The translations under genes were made by a program, and so were the position numbers. From Sphingomonadaceae bacterium (GTDB taxonomy: Bacteria; Pseudomonadota; Alphaproteobacteria; Sphingomonadales; Sphingomonadaceae), in the NCBI GenBank assembly GCA_016462305.1, contig JAEMTM010000062.1, positions 1 through 10,467 of the forward strand: 10,467 nucleotides of DNA. Reading direction: 5' to 3'. Under the pieces are notes generated by a model. The model did no database searches. It saw only the letters and a program-made list of their open reading frames with translations, and had not been told where the DNA came from. Within the stretch, counting starts at the first letter, position 1. Each line of letters begins with the position of its first letter. This document shows positions 1 to 6,637 of the stretch, piece by piece.

Positions 1-132
1 GGCATGTTGGAGGTGGAGGAACCCGATTATATCGAATCGCCACGTGCACCCGCGCACACTGTAACGGGTGGCAAGGCTGGGCTCGACCTAGCCGAAGATA
101 TGGTCACTGACGCGCGAAAGACAAAACTTTAA
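1..132 (+). CDS. C-terminal end of an unrecognised protein (partial)
   Basis: Frame 1 is open from the window edge to a TAA at 130-132, giving 43 residues that end ...VTDARKTKL. The other two plus frames stop earlier, at 61-63 and about 106-111. The tail is polar and charged, with an acidic start (EVEEPDY), and shows no membrane segment or recognisable domain, so it looks like the disordered end of a larger protein beginning outside the window. Support comes from the neat convergence with the next gene: this TAA and the opposite-strand TAA share the TTAA at 129-132. A methionine at 4-6 is possible as a start, but a 42-residue protein is less likely than a truncated larger one. I cannot assign a function. 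Confidence 0.5.
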   Translation, partial: GMLEVEEPDYIESPRAPAHTVTGGKAGLDLAEDMVTDARKTKL

Positions 133-866
133 GCGGGGCGCTTTTGCCCAAGCAAGGTGCCCTTGGCCCCTTGGCTGTCGAGCGTGAATTCCATGTTGCG
201 ATGTTCTTTGCGCCAGCGCCGCGCCACGACGCGCTCGCCGGGACGTGCGGCGTCATCCAGCAGCACCCTGCCGCCGGGACGAATAAGCGGAAACAGGCTT
301 GCCGCCGCACCGCGCACATGCGGATGGATTGCCCAAGGCGGGCCATCGACGATGAGCAAGTCGATCTCTGTGGGAACATCGGACAATTGATACCAATGCC
401 CCGGCCAGCCAACCGGCGGCTTACCCAGCGGGGCGTGCCGGATTTCAACGTCCATGCCGTTGTCGCTTATCCAGTCTTGAGTCGTTTGCGCGAACGCCGC
501 ATGCTGGTCAAAGCTGACAATTTTTCCGCCACCAAAAAGCTGCAAAGCGCGCGCTGCAACAAAGGTGGACGCGCCGCAGCCAAGTTCGACAATCTGCGCC
601 GGTCGCATGTCTTCGATTGCCGAAACGATATGCCACAAAAAATTTGTGTCGGCTTTCCAGCTTCCCAAATTGGGCAGCGCATCGAGAGGCAAGTCCAGAT
701 AGGCGAGCAATTCCGCCTTATCTTTCTTGCGCCCACCATGCAGGCTGCGCAGCAACCATGGCCATTGAATGGCGCCATAGGCCATGACCATGCAACGATC
801 CCCCAATGACAGGCTAAGGTCCAAATCATTGAGAGGCATGTAAGCCGTCGTTTCGCGTGTAGTCAT
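129..866 (-). CDS. Class I SAM-dependent methyltransferase-like protein
   Basis: A 245-residue soluble protein with a Rossmann-type methyltransferase core. Motif I is VELGCGAS (about residues 83-90), an acidic post-beta2 position lies in VSFDQH (107-112), the beta4 region is LLIVDGPPW (150-158), and a beta5/post-motif stretch reads IRPGGRVLLDDAARPG (175-190). This pattern fits the Methyltransf_24-like group of class I enzymes; substrate unknown. The N-terminal 70 residues are helical and Trp-rich without an obvious signal peptide. I chose the ATG at 864-866, preceded by a weak GGGAC; an in-frame TTG at 903-905 would add 13 residues but has no ribosome site, and a later ATG at 837-839 is also possible. 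It is divergent from the MFS gene. A TAAAAT on the minus strand (925-930) could be its -10, without a good -35. Family fairly certain, role not. Confidence 0.8.
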   Translation of the reverse strand: MTTRETTAYMPLNDLDLSLSLGDRCMVMAYGAIQWPWLLRSLHGGRKKDKAELLAYLDLPLDALPNLGSWKADTNFLWHIVSAIEDMRPAQIVELGCGASTFVAARALQLFGGGKIVSFDQHAAFAQTTQDWISDNGMDVEIRHAPLGKPPVGWPGHWYQLSDVPTEIDLLIVDGPPWAIHPHVRGAAASLFPLIRPGGRVLLDDAARPGERVVARRWRKEHRNMEFTLDSQGAKGTLLGQKRPA

Positions 867-987
867 ATCGTCCCAAGAGCCGTGAAGCGGACAACAGTCA
901 ATCAAAGAGTTATCGGCCCGACTGATTTTACGCAGTCATGGCACAGCCCGCCATTGACAAGGCGTACGCAACGAACGTTTCAAGGCT

Positions 988-1015
988 TTGACAATATCGA
1001 AATTTATCCCATAAT
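988..1015 (+). promoter_or_regulatory. Sigma-70-like promoter for the MFS gene
   Basis: A perfect TTGACA (-35) at 988-993 is followed after 16 bases by CATAAT (-10) at 1010-1015, one mismatch from TATAAT. The start codon lies 24 bases downstream of the -10 and is preceded by a purine-rich ribosome site (GAAGAGGAG, 1025-1033), so the untranslated leader would be only about 17-20 bases. A second perfect TTGACA at 954-959 lies 34 bases upstream with no matching -10; the palindrome GCGTACGC (962-969) just after it could be an operator. The rest of the 867-1039 divergent gap shows only a small inverted repeat (GACTG/CAGTC, 920-937). Not experimentally supported. Confidence 0.6.
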
Positions 1016-1039
1016 CCGTCAGAGGAAGAGGAGACCTTC

Positions 1040-2341
1040 ATGGACAATGGCCGGACCGCGCCTGCGGCAAAACCGACGATCACAAATCCGAAAATGATGC
1101 TGTGGATATTGATGATCGTATATGTATTCAATTTCCTCGACCGGCAGATTGTCAACATTTTGGCCGAACCGATCAGCCGGGATCTCAACCTTTCCGATAC
1201 CCAAATTGGTTTATTGACTGGCCTTGCCTTTGCGCTTTTCTACACATTGTTGGGCATCCCCATCGCCCGTTATGCGGACAATAGCAGCACCAACCGCGTT
1301 GGTCTGATCTCCATATCCTTGGCGGTCTGGTCCGCGATGACCGCCTTATGCGGGTTGGCGCAGAATTTCGCCCAACTCGCGCTCGCCCGCGTCGGCGTTG
1401 GCGTAGGTGAGGCAGGGTGCACCCCTGCCGCCCACTCGCTCATTACCGACAGCGTCCCGCCGGAAAAAAGATCATCAGCCATCGCCTTTTACGGCCTTGG
1501 CATTCCGATTGGCAGTTTATTGGGCCTCGTCATTGGCGGCGCATTGAACGATGCCTATGGCTGGCGCGTGGCATTTATGGCGGTCGCCATTCCCGGTTTG
1601 ATATTGGCCGCGTTGCTGCCCTTCATATTGCGCGAACCACGCAAGGCCGAGGCGGCTGCCCGCGCATTATCGGGCGAAAAGGCCCGCGCGGTTCTGTCCA
1701 CCAAAGAAGCGCTCAAAGAAGTATTCAGTTCGCGGGCCTTTTTGCTGTTGGCCATTGCGGCATCATTCACGGCGTTTCTGTCTTACGGCAAAAGCGTTTG
1801 GCAGGTCATATTATTCATCCGCTCGCATGGCCTTAGCCCCGGCGAAACCGGCCTTTTGCTTGGCCTTGGCTTGGGCGTGGCGGGCATGATCGGCACCTGG
1901 CTCGGCGGCATGATGGCCGACAAATTTGGCAAGGTCGATAAACGTCATTATCTGACCACACCCGCCATCGGTATGGTCATTGCCACGCCCATATTGTTCT
2001 TAGGCTATTTCGCAACCGACTGGCGCGTGGCGATATTGTTGTTATTTGTGCCAACGGCATTGAACACGGCCTATTACGGGCCGACCTATGCCACTGTGCA
2101 AGGATTGGTAAAGCCGGAGGCCCGCGCTGTCGCCGCCGCCTTCATGCTGTTCGCGCAAAACCTGATCGGCCTTGGCCTTGGTCCGTTGTTGTTCGGCATG
2201 ATGTCAGACGCGTTCAAGCCGCTGGCCGGCGATGAAAGCGTCCGATGGGTGCTATATGGCGCAGCATGGCTTGGCCTTATCCCCGCCTTTTTCTTTTGGC
2301 GGGCAAGTTTGCGGTTAAATGCTGAGCTTAAAAGCGGTTAA
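1040..2341 (+). CDS. MFS transporter, Spinster-like family
   Basis: A 433-residue inner-membrane secondary transporter with about 12 hydrophobic segments in two halves around a charged central loop (about residues 198-225, LREPRKAEAAAR...). The first segment carries NFLDRQIVNILAEPI (31-45), and the helix-4 region carries ARVGVGVGEAGCTPAAHSL (116-134), both typical of the bacterial Spinster-like MFS group common in Sphingomonads; GWR (174-176) ends the helix 5/6 region. The usual MFS motif A between helices 2 and 3 is degenerate here (ARYADNSSTNRVG, 76-88). Length is normal. The start is well supported by a GAAGAGGAG ribosome site ending 6 bases upstream and by a strong promoter. The substrate cannot be read from sequence; homologues are annotated loosely, and no catabolic gene sits alongside. 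Its TAA overlaps the purA TAA on the other strand within TTAA (2338-2341). Confidence 0.9.
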   Translation: MDNGRTAPAAKPTITNPKMMLWILMIVYVFNFLDRQIVNILAEPISRDLNLSDTQIGLLTGLAFALFYTLLGIPIARYADNSSTNRVGLISISLAVWSAMTALCGLAQNFAQLALARVGVGVGEAGCTPAAHSLITDSVPPEKRSSAIAFYGLGIPIGSLLGLVIGGALNDAYGWRVAFMAVAIPGLILAALLPFILREPRKAEAAARALSGEKARAVLSTKEALKEVFSSRAFLLLAIAASFTAFLSYGKSVWQVILFIRSHGLSPGETGLLLGLGLGVAGMIGTWLGGMMADKFGKVDKRHYLTTPAIGMVIATPILFLGYFATDWRVAILLLFVPTALNTAYYGPTYATVQGLVKPEARAVAAAFMLFAQNLIGLGLGPLLFGMMSDAFKPLAGDESVRWVLYGAAWLGLIPAFFFWRASLRLNAELKSG

Positions 2342-3627
2342 TCGGCAAATGGATCGCGCACCAAGATCGTATCTTCGCGCTGCGGCGAGGTGGATACCAA
2401 GGCAACGGGCGTTTCGATCAATTCCTGCACACGTGTGATATATTTAATCGCTTGGGCCGGAAGGTCGGCCCAACTGCGCGCGCCTGCGGTCGTTTCCTGC
2501 CAACCGGGCATTTCTTCGTAAATGGGCTCCACGGCGGCTTGTTCTGCGGCATGTGCGGGCAGATAATCATAGACCTTACCGTTCAGGCGATAGCCGGTGC
2601 AGATCTTGATCCTATCAAACCCGTCGAGCACATCCAGTTTAGTCAGCGCAATGCCGGTCACACCAGATACGGCGCAGCTTTGACGCACGATCACGGCGTC
2701 AAACCAACCACAGCGGCGCTTGCGGCCCGTGACGGTGCCAAATTCATGGCCGCGTTCACCCAGCCTTTGGCCGGTTTCATCCTCAAGCTCGGTCGGGAAT
2801 GGCCCTGACCCGACCCGCGTGGTGTAGGCCTTGACGATACCCAACACAAAGCCCGCCGCACTTGGCCCAAGGCCGGAGCCGGCCGCCGCTGTGCCCGACA
2901 CGGTGTTGGACGACGTGACGAACGGATAGGTGCCATGGTCAACGTCAAGCAAGACGCCTTGCGCGCCTTCGAACAATATCCGTGCGCCGGCCTTGCGCAC
3001 CTTATTCAATCGCCTCCACACCGGCTCGGCATATTCCAGAACAAAGGGTGCGATGTCTTTCAAGTCAGCGATCAAGCGCGCGCGATCCACTGGCGGCTCG
3101 CCAAATCCGGCGCGTAAGGCATCATGATGCGCGCAAAGCCGGTCAAGCTGGGCATCCAAGGCATCGAGATGCGCCAGATCACACACGCGGATTGCGCGGC
3201 GGCCCACCTTGTCTTCATAAGCAGGGCCAATGCCGCGGCCTGTGGTCCCGATCTTGCCCGAACCCGCCGCCGTTTCCCGCAAACCATCCAAGTCGCGGTG
3301 AATTGGCAGAATCAAGGCACAATTGTCCGCAAGCGCAAAATTCTCGGTCGTGATCAAAACGCCCTGCCCGCGCAGCTTCGTCATTTCATCGCGCAACGCC
3401 CAAGGGTCAAGAACCACGCCATTGCCGATAATCGACAAGGTGCCGGTGACGATCCCCGACGGCAGCAACGATAATTTATAGACATTGTCGCCCACGACCA
3501 AAGTGTGGCCGGCATTATGCCCGCCTTGAAAGCGGACAACAGCATCGGCGCGTTCCGCCAGCCAGTCTACAATCTTGCCTTTACCCTCGTCGCCCCATTG
3601 CGCGCCAATTACGGTTACATTCGCCAT
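2338..3627 (-). CDS. purA: Adenylosuccinate synthetase
   Basis: Cytoplasmic enzyme joining IMP and aspartate with GTP to give adenylosuccinate, the first committed step to AMP. Full length at 429 residues. The N-terminal GTP/IMP site is intact: QWGDEGKGK (10-18) with the catalytic Asp13, and GGHNAGH (35-41) with His41. The signature GTTGRGIGPAYEDK follows in the first third, then GAQGVLLDVDHGTYP, the TTRVGSGPFPTE segment, and a C-terminal GTP base-recognition region (LTKLDVLDG). The ATG at 3625-3627 has an AGGGAA ribosome site 6-7 bases upstream. It is the last gene of the minus-strand serC-serA-hisZ-purA run. The 138-base gap behind hisZ has hairpins and a poor promoter candidate (CATAAT at 3720-3725, no convincing -35), so transcription may come from upstream, its own promoter, or both. 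No terminator follows; its stop codon overlaps that of the MFS gene. Confidence 0.98.
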   Translation of the reverse strand: MANVTVIGAQWGDEGKGKIVDWLAERADAVVRFQGGHNAGHTLVVGDNVYKLSLLPSGIVTGTLSIIGNGVVLDPWALRDEMTKLRGQGVLITTENFALADNCALILPIHRDLDGLRETAAGSGKIGTTGRGIGPAYEDKVGRRAIRVCDLAHLDALDAQLDRLCAHHDALRAGFGEPPVDRARLIADLKDIAPFVLEYAEPVWRRLNKVRKAGARILFEGAQGVLLDVDHGTYPFVTSSNTVSGTAAAGSGLGPSAAGFVLGIVKAYTTRVGSGPFPTELEDETGQRLGERGHEFGTVTGRKRRCGWFDAVIVRQSCAVSGVTGIALTKLDVLDGFDRIKICTGYRLNGKVYDYLPAHAAEQAAVEPIYEEMPGWQETTAGARSWADLPAQAIKYITRVQELIETPVALVSTSPQREDTILVRDPFAD

Positions 3628-3646
3628 CAGATATTCCCTGTCAAAG

Positions 3647-3692
3647 CCAGATAGCTCTGGGGCCTTTTTCTGCGCAGGAGATTTTTCCTGCG
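3647..3692 (-). other. Hairpins in the hisZ-purA gap (purA leader region)
   Basis: Two small inverted repeats lie in the 138-base gap ahead of purA. CGCAGGA (3673-3679) and TCCTGCG (3686-3692) form a perfect 7-bp stem with a 6-base loop. CCAGA (3647-3651) and TCTGG (3656-3660) form a 5-bp stem with a TAGC loop. On the minus strand neither stem is followed by a U-run; a T5 run does follow the smaller stem on the plus strand, but no plus-strand gene ends there. They could be leader structure or mRNA-processing stems for purA. The ribosome site of purA is outside both stems. Confidence 0.4.
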
Positions 3693-3765
3693 AAGGGATT
3701 CGCCATGGGCTCCGTTATGATTATGCGAGGCTGGCGTCCACCCTAAAGCTGCGTGAGAGACGATT

Positions 3766-4878
3766 TCAGACGGGAATGGCTTGACCGTTTATCCAAATAT
3801 GGGTGCAGCCCAGCACAGCGGCGCTGTCATTTTCATCCAAGGCGGCAACCGTCACCCAACCTTCTTGACGCATTTTTGCGCCGGTCGCGGCGTCGGTGCC
3901 CAGTGGCAGGAACAGACGCCGGATGACGCTTTCGTCAGCCAGATCAATCAACGGGTCGGGATAGAGCGAGAAGCCCGTTGCCGGTTCCGATGGTCCATCG
4001 GCACGATCAATATAATATGTGCCCCCGCGCCCAAGTGCAGCGCTGTACCCTTTGGCGAAGATCGTGAAGCCGAACCAGCTTTGATATTCAAAGCCATGCC
4101 GCTCGGTCGGATCAAGCGTCACATTGGCGCGGCCCGCAATATTGCTAGCAATGGCCTCCAAGGCACGGATTCGCGACGCGAGCGCCCCGCCAGCATCAAT
4201 CGCCCGCAGCTTCTGAACCGCGTCTGCAAATGGGCCAGTCGCCGCGAGCAGCGGCAAATAGGCATCCGCCCCCAGCGCACTCAGCCCGCCTGCATCCTTC
4301 ATATCCAGCTCGGAACGAACGGCATCAATCTTGTCCGCCGCCAAAGGCAGCGCCTTTTCCGCCAGCCGTTCCACAAGATCAGGCAAGGTGAAATCAATGG
4401 TGATGTCTTTGACGCCCGCCGCCTCAAGCGCATCAATGGCAACGCCAACAATTTCGCAAGCGGCGGCAACGCTGTCATTGCCGACCAATTCCGCACCCAA
4501 TTGCGTCAGTTCCCGTTCGGGTCGCAATTGTTTAGCGCGCAAACGCAGCACCTGACCATGATAGGCCAAACGCAGCGGTCGCGGCGCGTCCTTCATCCGG
4601 GTCGTGGCGATGCGCCCCACCTGCACCGTTATATCACCGCGCAGCGCCAGCGTGTGGCCCGACACAGGGTCGGTAAAGCGCAAATGCTGATTACGGTTGG
4701 CATCACCGCTATGCTTGGCAAGCACCGATTCAAATTCCGCCATGGCCGGTGCCACGCGGGCATAGCCATAGCTTGCCAGCACGTCGATCATCGCCCGCGA
4801 CACCCGCGCCGCAACCTCCGCTTGGGGCGGAAGGCGGTCGCGATACCCTTCGGGTAGCAAATCAGGTGGAATATTCAT
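3766..4878 (-). CDS. hisZ: ATP phosphoribosyltransferase regulatory subunit HisZ
   Basis: A histidyl-tRNA synthetase paralogue that binds short-form HisG and is required for its activity and histidine feedback in the first step of histidine synthesis; it does not charge tRNA. The 370-residue protein has the class II synthetase fold: a motif-2-like stretch PLRLAYHGQVLR (101-112), RELTQLGAELVG (122-133), and a motif-3 region GRGGTYYI (283-290) followed by TGFSLYPD (301-308). The C-terminal part after about residue 320 is short compared with HisRS, consistent with a lost or vestigial anticodon-binding domain. I start at the ATG at 4876-4878, with AAAGAG 5-6 bases upstream; a GTG two codons earlier (4882-4884) is an alternative. 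hisG is not in this window. It lies 53 bases behind serA and probably shares its transcript. Confidence 0.93.
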   Translation of the reverse strand: MNIPPDLLPEGYRDRLPPQAEVAARVSRAMIDVLASYGYARVAPAMAEFESVLAKHSGDANRNQHLRFTDPVSGHTLALRGDITVQVGRIATTRMKDAPRPLRLAYHGQVLRLRAKQLRPERELTQLGAELVGNDSVAAACEIVGVAIDALEAAGVKDITIDFTLPDLVERLAEKALPLAADKIDAVRSELDMKDAGGLSALGADAYLPLLAATGPFADAVQKLRAIDAGGALASRIRALEAIASNIAGRANVTLDPTERHGFEYQSWFGFTIFAKGYSAALGRGGTYYIDRADGPSEPATGFSLYPDPLIDLADESVIRRLFLPLGTDAATGAKMRQEGWVTVAALDENDSAAVLGCTHIWINGQAIPV

Positions 4879-4904
4879 GCGCACTCTTTACCGCAAAAGT
4901 CCAC

Positions 4905-4919
4905 GCGGGGAAGCCCCGC
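4905..4919 (-). other. GC-rich hairpin between serA and hisZ
   Basis: GCGGGG (4905-4910) and CCCCGC (4914-4919) make a perfect 6-bp stem with a 3-base loop in the 53-base gap after the serA stop. Reading in the direction of transcription, the stem is followed by GTGGACTTTTGCGG, so the T-run starts 6 bases late and is interrupted. It is a poor intrinsic terminator, but could pause polymerase or protect an mRNA end, setting a lower hisZ level relative to serA. Confidence 0.45.
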
Positions 4920-4931
4920 TTGCGCTATGGC

Positions 4932-6515
4932 CTAAAACTTCAGCGCCTTCACGGTTTTCACGCCGGGAAGCGTACCAAGTTGTTTAAGGACAGATTCAGG
5001 AATCGCCGCGTCCATCGAGAGCAGCAAAACTGCCTCACCGCCCGCGCTGCGACGGCCCAGATGGAATGTGCCGATGTTCAATCCAGCCTCACCCAAGGTC
5101 GTGCCAACACGGCCGATGAAACCAGGGGCATCTTCGTTGACGATGTAGAGCATGTTGCCTTCCAGCTCCGCCTCTAGGCTGATGCCGAAAATCTCGACAA
5201 GCCGTGCTTCGCTATTGGCGAACAATGTGCCTGCAACCGAACGTGGGCCTTGCGCCGTGTTGACGGTGACGCGCACCAATGTGTGATAAGCGCCAGTCTT
5301 GTCATGGCGGACTTCGCGAATGTCAAAGCCACGCTCTTTGGCTAAGAACGGCGCGTTGACCATGTTCACCGCGTCGGAAAAACGCCGCATGAAACCGGCG
5401 AGAACCGCCGCAGTAATCGGCTTGATATTCAGTTCCGCCGCAGCGCCCTCAACCTCAATCGCAATATTGTCGAGATTGTCATGCGCCAATTGGCCAACCA
5501 GCGAACCCAATTTTAGCGCAAGGGTCGTATATGGCTTCAACTTCGGCGCTTCTTCAGCAGACAGGCTTGGCATATTCAGCGCGTTGGTAACGCCGCCATT
5601 GACGAGATAATCCGCCATTTGTTCGGCGACCTGAAGCGCGACATTGACCTGTGCCTCATTGGTCGATGCACCCAAATGCGGGGTGCAGATGAAGTTTGGC
5701 GTGCCAAACAGGGGCGATTCCTTCGCTGGTTCGGTCGCAAAAACGTCCAAAGCTGCGCCGCCGACTTGGCCGCTGTCCAACGCCTCTTTCAACGCCTCTT
5801 CATCGATCAACCCGCCACGTGCACAGTTGATGATGCGAACACCCTTTTTGGCCTTCGCAAGATTTTCCCGCGACAATATATTGCGGGTTTGGTCGGTCAG
5901 CGGCGTGTGCAAGGTGATGAAGTCTGCCTTGGCGAGCAAGGTATCAAGGTCAGCCTTTTCAACGCCCATTTCAATCGCGCGATCGGCGGTGAGGAACGGG
6001 TCAAAGGCCACGACCTTCATCCGCAATCCCAGCGCGCGGCTCGCGACAATCGATCCGATATTGCCAGCCCCAATAAGGCCAAGCGTCTTGCCCGTAACCT
6101 CAACGCCCATGAAACCGTTTTTCGGCCATTGACCAGCCTGCGTTTGCGCGTTCGCCTCTGGCAATTGACGCGCGAGGGCGAACATCAATGCAATGGCGTG
6201 TTCGGCGGTGGTGATGGAATTGCCAAAAGGCGTGTTCATGACGACCACACCCTTGGCCGACGCATAGGGAATGTCGACATTATCGACGCCAATGCCAGCG
6301 CGGCCAATAACCTTTAGGTTTGTAGCCGCGTCCAATATGTGTTTCGTCACCTTCGTCGACGAACGGATGGCCAAGCCATCATAATCGCCAATGATCGCGG
6401 CAAGTTCGTCGGGCGTTTTGTCCGTGATGACATCAACGTCGCAGCCGCGTTCAGTTAAAATCTTGGCGGCGTTTGGATCCATTTTGTCGGAGATGAGTAC
6501 GCGTGGTTTAGTCAT
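4932..6515 (-). CDS. serA: D-3-phosphoglycerate dehydrogenase
   Basis: Oxidises 3-phosphoglycerate to 3-phosphohydroxypyruvate with NAD+, the entry step of serine synthesis, in the cytoplasm. The 527-residue length matches the long SerA type with an intervening (ASB) domain and a C-terminal ACT domain. Visible landmarks: NAD-binding GLIGAGNIGS (146-155), Asp172 in the FDP that ends the next strand, catalytic Arg233 (CARGG), Glu262 (TEP) and His280 (CTPHLGAS), the ASB-like region (about 320-450), and the ACT domain from about 452 (EGNMLYIVNEDAPGFIGRVG), a candidate serine-feedback site. I start at the ATG at 6513-6515 because family members begin with a short stretch like MTKPRVLISD; an upstream TTG (6561-6563) would translate part of the REP-like element. 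Ribosome site weak (AAAGATAAAG). Lies downstream of serC across a 122-base gap and ahead of hisZ. Confidence 0.97.
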   Translation of the reverse strand: MTKPRVLISDKMDPNAAKILTERGCDVDVITDKTPDELAAIIGDYDGLAIRSSTKVTKHILDAATNLKVIGRAGIGVDNVDIPYASAKGVVVMNTPFGNSITTAEHAIALMFALARQLPEANAQTQAGQWPKNGFMGVEVTGKTLGLIGAGNIGSIVASRALGLRMKVVAFDPFLTADRAIEMGVEKADLDTLLAKADFITLHTPLTDQTRNILSRENLAKAKKGVRIINCARGGLIDEEALKEALDSGQVGGAALDVFATEPAKESPLFGTPNFICTPHLGASTNEAQVNVALQVAEQMADYLVNGGVTNALNMPSLSAEEAPKLKPYTTLALKLGSLVGQLAHDNLDNIAIEVEGAAAELNIKPITAAVLAGFMRRFSDAVNMVNAPFLAKERGFDIREVRHDKTGAYHTLVRVTVNTAQGPRSVAGTLFANSEARLVEIFGISLEAELEGNMLYIVNEDAPGFIGRVGTTLGEAGLNIGTFHLGRRSAGGEAVLLLSMDAAIPESVLKQLGTLPGVKTVKALKF

Positions 6516-6528
6516 TGCTTTATCTTTC

Positions 6529-6633
6529 GTCATTCTCGCGAAGGCGGGGAGCGAAGTGACCAAAGGTCAATCCAGCTCCCGAGTTCACGTTTTGATAGGT
6601 CAGGTATTTTATCCCCGCCCAGGCGGGGATGAC
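6529..6633. repeat. Paired inverted REP-like palindromes between serC and serA
   Basis: The gap is bracketed by GTCAT (6529-6533) and ATGAC (6629-6633). The right unit is a perfect palindrome, ATCCCCGCC (6611-6619), CA, GGCGGGGAT (6622-6630). The left unit, in the opposite orientation, is an imperfect hairpin: arms 6533-6539 and 6544-6550 around GAAG, closed by Watson-Crick and G-U pairs. Between them lie TGACC-AAA-GGTCA (6557-6569) and arms GGGAGC/GCTCCC (6547-6552/6575-6580), which give a second, competing hairpin. The GTCAT-CCCGC...GCGGG unit is the style of dispersed palindromes common in sphingomonad intergenic DNA (recognised from memory); two inverted units resemble a REPIN. No U-run follows on the minus strand, so it is not a standard terminator. 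Confidence 0.65.
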
Positions 6634-6637
6634 GAAC

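Noticed and set aside
144..809. Plus-strand frame of 221 residues opposite the methyltransferase gene
   Set aside because: Arg/Cys/Gln-rich shadow translation; the minus-strand protein has clear methyltransferase motifs.
3647..3670. Plus-strand intrinsic terminator (CCAGA/TCTGG stem followed by T5)
   Set aside because: Stem is only 5 bp, T-run is offset by GGCC, and no plus-strand gene ends there.
3781..4857. Open plus-strand frame of 358 residues antisense to hisZ
   Set aside because: It is a shadow of hisZ: rich in Arg/Gln/His, no recognisable domain, and hisZ is intact on the other strand.
5619..6317. Plus-strand frame of 232 residues opposite serA
   Set aside because: Composition of a shadow frame and full overlap with a well-conserved serA.
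6516..6563. N-terminal extension of SerA from a TTG at 6561-6563
   Set aside because: It would translate through the REP-like element, lacks a ribosome site, and family members start at the later ATG.
6611..6630. Perfect 9-bp palindrome as a terminator after serC
   Set aside because: In the direction of transcription it is followed by AAAATACC, not by a U-run, and the GTCAT flank points to a repeat element.
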